From contig JAFYQM010000048.1 in assembly GCA_017547085.1 (NCBI GenBank), positions 1 through 32,788 on the forward strand: 32,788 nt of DNA, in the 5' to 3' direction. This document shows positions 29,362 to 32,788 of this stretch, piece after piece. Position numbers and translations under genes: made by a program. The notes under the pieces are model-generated. The model did no database searches. It was given only the letters and a program-made list of their open reading frames with translations, and had not been told where the DNA came from. Source of the stretch: Oscillibacter sp. (GTDB lineage Bacteria; Bacillota; Clostridia; Oscillospirales; Oscillospiraceae). Each line of letters opens with the position of its first letter. The stretch's first letter is position 1.

Positions 29362-29949
29362 TTACTTGAAATAACGGTTCAGCAAACCCTCCAGAGCCTT
29401 GCCGTGACGGGCCTCGTCGCGGGCCATCTCATGGACGGTATCGTGGATGGCATCCAGATTGTTCATCTTGGCGACCTTAGCCAGATCGAACTTACCGGCG
29501 GTTGCGCCGTACTCGCAGTCCACGCGCCACTTCAGGTTGTCCTTGGTGGTGGCCTTCATCATGGGCTCCAGATCCTCGCCCAGCAGCTCTGCAAACTTGG
29601 CAGCGTGCTCAGCCTCTTCAAAGGCAGCCTTCTCCCAGTACAGGCCGATCTCGGGATAGCCCTCGCGATGAGCGATGCGAGCCATGCACAGATACATACC
29701 AACCTCGGAGCACTCACCGTTGAAGTTGGCCATCAGCTGCTCAAAGATGTACTTCTTATCTTCCTCGGAAATGTCGGGGTTATTCTTCACGGTCTTGGCG
29801 TAGATGCCGTACTCATGCTCGGCAGCCAGCTTCATTTCGCCCTTGACCTCGTTGAACTTCTCAGCGGGAACCTTGCAGACGGGGCACTTTTCGGGAGCAG
29901 TTTCACCCTCGTGCACATAACCGCAAACAGAGCAGACCCATTTCTTCAT
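29362..29949 (-). CDS. reverse rubrerythrin (first copy)
   Basis: Protein of 195 residues in which the rubredoxin-like FeS4 centre comes first (Cys6, Cys9, Cys22, Cys25; Cx2C-x12-Cx2C) and the diiron ferritin-like four-helix domain follows (about 50-190; ligands in [21 protein letters not shown] and [12 protein letters not shown]). Reverse rubrerythrins of Clostridium reduce H2O2 and O2 with electrons from NADH through rubredoxin. Ribosome site and ATG at 29949 are clear. It has its own promoter region and terminator. It is nearly identical to the copy at 30326, with most differences conservative, so a recent duplication or gene conversion is likely. Confidence 0.95.
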   Translation of the reverse strand: MKKWVCSVCGYVHEGETAPEKCPVCKVPAEKFNEVKGEMKLAAEHEYGIYAKTVKNNPDISEEDKKYIFEQLMANFNGECSEVGMYLCMARIAHREGYPEIGLYWEKAAFEEAEHAAKFAELLGEDLEPMMKATTKDNLKWRVDCEYGATAGKFDLAKVAKMNNLDAIHDTVHEMARDEARHGKALEGLLNRYFK

Positions 29950-30005
29950 AACTCATTTCCTCCTTGAATTCTTTATATGCTTTACTGTTTTTATTTGTTT
30001 TGTTT

Positions 30006-30038
30006 CCCCTTGGGATAATCTTAGTATAACAGCATATT
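30006..30038 (-). promoter_or_regulatory. promoter and shared element of the first rubrerythrin gene
   Basis: AGTATAACAGCATATT (30023-30038) is identical to 30985-31000 upstream of the second copy. On the minus strand it reads as an extended -10 (TG-T-TATACT) with a weak -35. CCCTTGGGATAAT (30007-30019) below it also matches the other leader. Confidence 0.7.
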
Positions 30039-30097
30039 AGAATATTCAACAGTTGCATAAGCAACTTTTTGAAAAATTTTTTGAGTTTTCTGGAATC

Positions 30098-30130
30098 AAA
30101 AAAGAGGGGAGCGGACATCCGCTCCCCTCT
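30098..30130 (-). terminator. terminator of the rubrerythrin-rubredoxin operon
   Basis: A 13-bp stem (30103-30115 with 30118-30130), 2-base loop, followed on the minus strand by TTTTTT. It starts eight bases after the rubredoxin stop. Confidence 0.92.
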
Positions 30131-30137
30131 GAAATCT

Positions 30138-30293
30138 TTACTCTTTCTCGAAAACGTCCTTGCCCAGACCACAGGTGGGGCACAGCCAGTCTTCGGGGAC
30201 ATTCTCCCAGGCGGTACCGGGAGCTACGCCGTTATCGGGATCGCCGACGGCGGGATCATACACATAACCGCAGGGGCATACATACTTTTCCAT
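30138..30293 (-). CDS. rubredoxin with a CxC first knuckle
   Basis: Electron carrier of 51 residues: [17 protein letters not shown] at the start, [10 protein letters not shown], the [21 protein letters not shown] end. The second knuckle is the normal CPTCG, but the first is VCPCGY: one residue shorter than the usual CxxCG, so the iron site is Cys6, Cys8, Cys38, Cys41. This was read directly on the minus strand (GTA TGC CCC TGC GGT). AGGAGG lies eight bases before the ATG at 30293. It lies 32 bases after the second rubrerythrin gene and before a strong terminator, so it should be made with that enzyme and pass it electrons. Confidence 0.93.
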   Translation of the reverse strand: MEKYVCPCGYVYDPAVGDPDNGVAPGTAWENVPEDWLCPTCGLGKDVFEKE

Positions 30294-30325
30294 ATCAAAA
30301 TCCTCCTGTTTTTCGTTCGGATGTC

Positions 30326-30913
30326 TTACTTGAAGTAGCGGTTGAGGAGACCCTCGAGAGCCTTGCCGTGACGGGCCTCGTCGCGGGCCATCTCGTGGAC
30401 GGTGTCATGGATGGCATCCAGATTGTTCATCTTGGCAACCTTGGCCAGATCAAACTTGCCGTTGGTAGCGCCGTACTCGCAGTCCACACGCCACTTCAGG
30501 TTGGACTTGGTATCAGCCTTCATCATCGGCTCCAGATCCTCGCCCAGCAGCTCTGCAAACTTGGAAGCGTGCTCAGCCTCTTCGTAGGCTGCCTTCTCCC
30601 AGTACAGGCCGATCTCGGGATAGCCTTCGCGGTGAGCGATGCGGGCCATGCACAGGTACATGCCGACCTCAGCGCACTCGCCGTTGAAGTTGGCCATCAG
30701 CTGCTCGAAGATGTACTTCTTATCTTCCTCAGAAATGTCGGGATTATTCTTCACAGTCTTGCCGTAGATACCATACTCGTGCTCAGCGGCCAGCTTCATC
30801 TCACCCTTGACTTCGCTGAACTTCTCAGCCGGAACCTTGCAGACGGGGCACTTCTCAGGAGCGCTCTCACCTTCATGCACATAACCACAAACGTTGCAGA
30901 CCCACTTCTTCAT
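30326..30913 (-). CDS. reverse rubrerythrin (second copy)
   Basis: Protein of 195 residues with the same design as the copy at 29362: N-terminal rubredoxin-like centre (Cys6, Cys9, Cys22, Cys25) and C-terminal diiron domain ([33 protein letters not shown]). About a dozen residues differ from the first copy. GAGGAGG before the ATG at 30913 fixes the start; a longer frame to 30997 runs through the promoter. First gene of a two-gene operon with rubredoxin. H2O2 and O2 reduction in the cytoplasm is family knowledge. Confidence 0.95.
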   Translation of the reverse strand: MKKWVCNVCGYVHEGESAPEKCPVCKVPAEKFSEVKGEMKLAAEHEYGIYGKTVKNNPDISEEDKKYIFEQLMANFNGECAEVGMYLCMARIAHREGYPEIGLYWEKAAYEEAEHASKFAELLGEDLEPMMKADTKSNLKWRVDCEYGATNGKFDLAKVAKMNNLDAIHDTVHEMARDEARHGKALEGLLNRYFK

Positions 30914-30967
30914 TATAATTTCCTCCTCAGATAGTTTTATGTTATTTTTTGTTAGTTCTTTGTTGTT

Positions 30968-31046
30968 CCCCTTGGGATGATTGAAGTATAACAGCATATT
31001 CGAATGTTTACCTGTAGTTTTTGCAACAATAATGATAATTATTACT
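30968..31046 (-). promoter_or_regulatory. control region of the second rubrerythrin gene: shared element and Fur-like box
   Basis: AGTATAACAGCATATT (30985-31000) gives, on the minus strand, TG-T-TATACT as extended -10. Further upstream AATAAT-GATAAT-T-ATTACT (31028-31046) fits the Fur-box hexamer pattern (GATAAT repeats, then inverted) at 15 of 18 positions. The 360 bases between 30914 and 31272 hold this region, a hairpin at 31150-31167, the repeat at 31179-31206 and the next promoter, and no gene I can support. Confidence 0.6.
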
Positions 31047-31178
31047 AATTATTTTTGAGTTTCTAAATCATGTTCTCGCAAAGCCGTTTTAGAATCATTA
31101 GGCTATAATGCATTTACTATAATGATGCAGCGTCATAAAAATGTCCGGGATGACCGGCACGGGTCATAAAACAGTCTC

Positions 31179-31206
31179 AGGCACAGCAGATAAACCTGCT
31201 GTGCCT
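31179..31206. terminator. terminator-like hairpin upstream of the CDP-alcohol gene
   Basis: AGGCACAGCAG (31179-31189), loop ATAAAC, CTGCTGTGCCT (31196-31206), then GTTCTTG. The T-run is weak. It lies just before the promoter at 31211-31239 and may insulate it. Confidence 0.55.
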
Positions 31207-31210
31207 GTTC

Positions 31211-31239
31211 TTGTATCGTCAAACCAATTATAGTATGAT
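31211..31239 (+). promoter_or_regulatory. promoter of the CDP-alcohol phosphotransferase gene
   Basis: TTGTAT (31211-31216), 17-base spacer, TATGAT (31234-31239), 33 bases before the ATG. Confidence 0.6.
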
Positions 31240-31272
31240 GAGTTCAATAACTTTACATCGAGAGGTGAAGCA

Positions 31273-31785
31273 ATGGGAAGCCTGATTGCAAACATCATCA
31301 CAAGTTTCCGTGTTTTATGCAGTATTTTAATGATGTTCGTTCCTGCGCTTTCATCTCAATTTCATATGATGTATCTCCTTTGCGGGCTTAGTGATATGGT
31401 AGATGGGACGGTTGCAAGAAAGACAAATGGTACCAGCGAGTTTGGGGCAAAATTTGATACGGTTGCTGACTTCATATTTGTAGCGGTCTCTTTGATCAAA
31501 CTGTTACCGGTCATTCCCATTCCGAAATGGTTATGGATCTGGATGCTCGTCATTGCGATCATCAAAATCAGCAATATGATATCAGGATTGATTTACAGGA
31601 AAACGTTCATATCCCTGCATACGATGCTGAATAAGGCCACAGGGTTGTTATTGTTTCTTCTGCCGTTGACACTACATTTTATTGAATTGAAATACAGTTC
31701 CGCAGCAGTGTGCTCCATCGCAACAGTTTCGGCAATTCAAGAGGGATATTACATCGGAGCGGGGCGTGAAATGGGTTCATCCTGA
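31273..31785 (+). CDS. CDP-alcohol phosphatidyltransferase family protein
   Basis: Membrane enzyme of 170 residues. The signature is complete: Asp41, Asp44, Gly45, Ala48, Arg49, Gly58, Asp62, Asp66 (D-x2-DG-x2-AR-x8-G-x3-D-x3-D). About five hydrophobic segments surround it. Such enzymes move a phospho-alcohol from a CDP-linked donor to a lipid or polyol. The short length and the tail SAIQEGYYI match small clostridial members of unknown substrate. GAGAGGTGA lies before the ATG. The gene is AT-rich, unlike most of the window, and stands alone next to a repeat region, which suggests acquisition by transfer. Confidence 0.88.
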   Translation: MGSLIANIITSFRVLCSILMMFVPALSSQFHMMYLLCGLSDMVDGTVARKTNGTSEFGAKFDTVADFIFVAVSLIKLLPVIPIPKWLWIWMLVIAIIKISNMISGLIYRKTFISLHTMLNKATGLLLFLLPLTLHFIELKYSSAAVCSIATVSAIQEGYYIGAGREMGSS

Positions 31786-31873
31786 ATTTCATTTTTCAAA
31801 TGGGTTCCGGGCACATTTCTATGCCCCCTCCCGGTGTATGGTGCGATGTCCGGTTTTGCACCGCGCCCTCTGC

Positions 31874-32029
31874 GCTGGTTTGCAGCGGGAGCCCTGTATG
31901 AAACGAGGATTGCCCCCTCACGCAAAAAATGTCCGGAGATTTCTCTCCGGACATTTTCGTAAGCTTATTAGTTCTGTTCAGCCAGAGCCTTAGCTTCAGC
32001 GATGGCCTTCTCCTGTGCTGCGGGGGGGC
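31874..32029. repeat. duplicate of the EF-G tail region, copy 1
   Basis: 156 bases that correspond to 32131-32286 at a constant offset of 257, roughly 90% identical by eye, with 31920-31979 identical over 60 bases. It contains the fusA terminator hairpin (31926-31957) and, on the minus strand, the last 19 codons and stop of the EF-G gene. The stretch 31786-31873 before it shows only weak similarity to the matching place and no gene. Confidence 0.9.
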
Positions 32030-32087
32030 GCGTCGGAACAAAGTCCATGCCGCTTTGTTTCCGCCTGCGGCGAAAACTTCGCTCCAT
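31968..32087 (-). pseudogene. EF-G gene tail fused to a short novel leader
   Basis: On the minus strand an ATG at 32085-32087 with GGAGG nine bases upstream opens a 39-codon frame. The first 20 residues are Arg-rich (MERSFRRRRKQSG) and unlike EF-G; the last 19 are PPAAQEKAIAEAKALAEQN, identical to the end of the EF-G protein at 32225. The simplest reading is a detached gene tail; the good ribosome site leaves open a small expressed protein. Confidence 0.55.
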
Positions 32088-32105
32088 TTCCTTGTTCCTC
32101 CTTTT

Positions 32106-32146
32106 CCCTCCGCAAACGCGACCTGCGGTCGCTGGTTTGCGGAGGG
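32106..32146. repeat. long hairpin between the two tail copies
   Basis: CCCTCCGCAAAC (32106-32117) pairs with GTTTGCGGAGGG (32135-32146), and inside it GCGACC (32118-32123) pairs with GGTCGC (32127-32132); only TG is unpaired. It resembles REP/RIP-type palindromic repeats in size and structure. A degenerate equivalent may exist near 31858-31895. Confidence 0.75.
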
Positions 32147-32286
32147 ACCCCTGTATAGGACGAGGATTGCCCCCTTACGCAAAAAATGTCCGGAGATTTC
32201 TCTCCGGACATTTTCGTAAGCTTATTAGTTCTGTTCTGCCAGAGCCTTGGCTTCGGCAATTGCCTTCTCCTGTGCTGCGGGGGGGC
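32131..32286. repeat. duplicate of the EF-G tail region, copy 2
   Basis: The counterpart of 31874-32029; it overlaps the real 3' end of the EF-G gene, its terminator and the right half of the hairpin at 32106-32146. Confidence 0.9.
32183..32214 (-). terminator. terminator of the EF-G gene
   Basis: AAAATGTCCGGAGA (32183-32196) and TCTCCGGACATTTT (32201-32214), loop of four, followed on the minus strand by further T. It lies 10 bases after the stop at 32225-32227. Confidence 0.93.
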
Positions 32287-32788
32287 AATCCTCGTAGCGG
32301 ACAAAGTGGAAGGTGAAGCTGCCGCGGGACTGGGTCATGGAGCGCAGGTCGATGGCATAGCTGCCCATCTCGCCCATGGGAACTTCAGCGGAGATGACCT
32401 GGCTGCCGTCGTCGGTGGGATCCATGCCCATGACGCGGCCACGACGCTTGTTCAGATCGCCGATGACATCGCCCATGTAGCTATCGGGCACAGTGACCTT
32501 CAGCTCGCCGATGGGCTCCATCAGGCAGGGGCTGGCCTCGGGCAGAGCGGCCTTATAAGCCAGCTGAGCGGCGGTCTTGAATGCGATTTCGGAGGAGTCG
32601 ACGGGATGGTAGGAGCCATCGTACAGAACGGCCTTCAGGTTCACGACGGGATAGCCGGCCAGAGGACCATGGACGCAGGCCTCACGCAGGCCCTTTTCAA
32701 CGGCGGGGAAGAAGTTACGGGGCACGGAACCGCCGAACACTTCCTCAGCGAATACCATTTCTTCCTCATCGGGATTGAACTCGAAACG
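32225..32788 (-). CDS. fusA: elongation factor G (C-terminal part, cut by the window edge)
   Basis: The frame is open to the right edge; 187 residues and a stop are seen. They cover domain IV (AVEKGLREACVHGPLAGYPVVNLKAVLYDGSYHPVDSSEIAF) and domain V (CLMEPIGELKVTVPDSYMGDVIGDLNKRRGRVMGMDP, then EMGSYAIDLRSMTQSRGSFTFHF), so the product is a ribosomal translocase GTPase of the EF-G family. The insert FNPDEEEMVFAEEVFGGSVP and the tail rich in Ala/Glu fit the FusA2-like paralogues common in Clostridia better than the main fusA of the str operon; the GTPase part is outside the window, so this is an inference. Its 3' end is duplicated at 31874-32029. Confidence 0.9.
   Translation of the reverse strand, partial: RFEFNPDEEEMVFAEEVFGGSVPRNFFPAVEKGLREACVHGPLAGYPVVNLKAVLYDGSYHPVDSSEIAFKTAAQLAYKAALPEASPCLMEPIGELKVTVPDSYMGDVIGDLNKRRGRVMGMDPTDDGSQVISAEVPMGEMGSYAIDLRSMTQSRGSFTFHFVRYEDCPPAAQEKAIAEAKALAEQN

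Noticed and set aside
31099-31121. Two TATAAT hexamers 14 bases apart as plus-strand promoters
   Set aside because: Neither has a -35-like hexamer at a proper distance, and the promoter at 31211-31239 fits the gene better.

Overview
The window looks like chromosome of a strictly anaerobic, endospore-forming Clostridia species, most likely an Oscillospirales gut bacterium of the Flavonifractor/Oscillibacter/Pseudoflavonifractor kind. This is inferred from the GC-rich Firmicutes coding style, strong GGAGG ribosome binding sites, sporulation genes (yqfC, yqfD, a YlbJ-like gene), FeoA/FeoB with the Cys-rich FeoB partner, and two reverse rubrerythrins with a rubredoxin. No 16S gene is present, so the genus is a guess. 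There is no prophage, transposase or CRISPR array; most of the window is core or near-core gene content, with small AT-rich additions near the right end.

Layout. 1-1173: a perfect palindrome and a PfoR-like PTS EIIC gene. 1237-5872 (minus): a tight five-gene run of flavin oxidoreductase, GH2 glycosidase, greA, ArsC/Spx-like protein and tRNA-dihydrouridine synthase. 5972-7384: tRNA-Ser on the minus strand, a class I amidotransferase, then five tRNA genes (Gly, Arg, His, Gln, Lys). 7400-9970: an M20 amidohydrolase divergent from mtaD. 10057-11996: a Phd-type protein with its own palindrome, a left-handed beta-helix protein and a YfcE-type phosphodiesterase. 12071-13256: a radical SAM protein and a small unknown protein. 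13375-16217 (minus): feoA, feoB and a FeoB-associated protein, with four related inverted repeats that look like DtxR-family metal boxes, one of them on a second promoter with no gene directly behind it. 16332-16799: a second small phosphodiesterase. 16851-22622 (minus): yqfC-yqfD-phoH-ybeY, two small unknown genes and recD2. 22694-28509: YlbJ-like protein, deoC, an SLH plus trypsin-like secreted protease, a HAD phosphatase, and a Na/Pi symporter with upstream Pho-like repeats. 28575-31046 (minus): an oxidative-stress block with a bPH/zinc-ribbon protein, two near-identical reverse rubrerythrins, a rubredoxin and a decayed rubrerythrin tail. 31273-31785: an AT-rich CDP-alcohol phosphotransferase. 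31874-32788: the 3' part of an EF-G gene and a second copy of its tail and terminator 257 bp away.

How the parts fit. Ferrous iron uptake (feo) and peroxide or oxygen detoxification (rubrerythrins, rubredoxin) each carry palindromic control sites of their own, which suggests separate iron and redox control. The yqf/phoH/ybeY/recD2 cluster joins sporulation, ribosome maturation and DNA repair, as in other Firmicutes, but here yqfF, dgkA and era are not in it. The most unusual structures are the duplicated EF-G tail with only synonymous differences, the gene-less promoter with a metal box upstream of feoA, the promoter motif shared by the rubrerythrin genes, and a Phd-like protein with a second, well-placed internal start.
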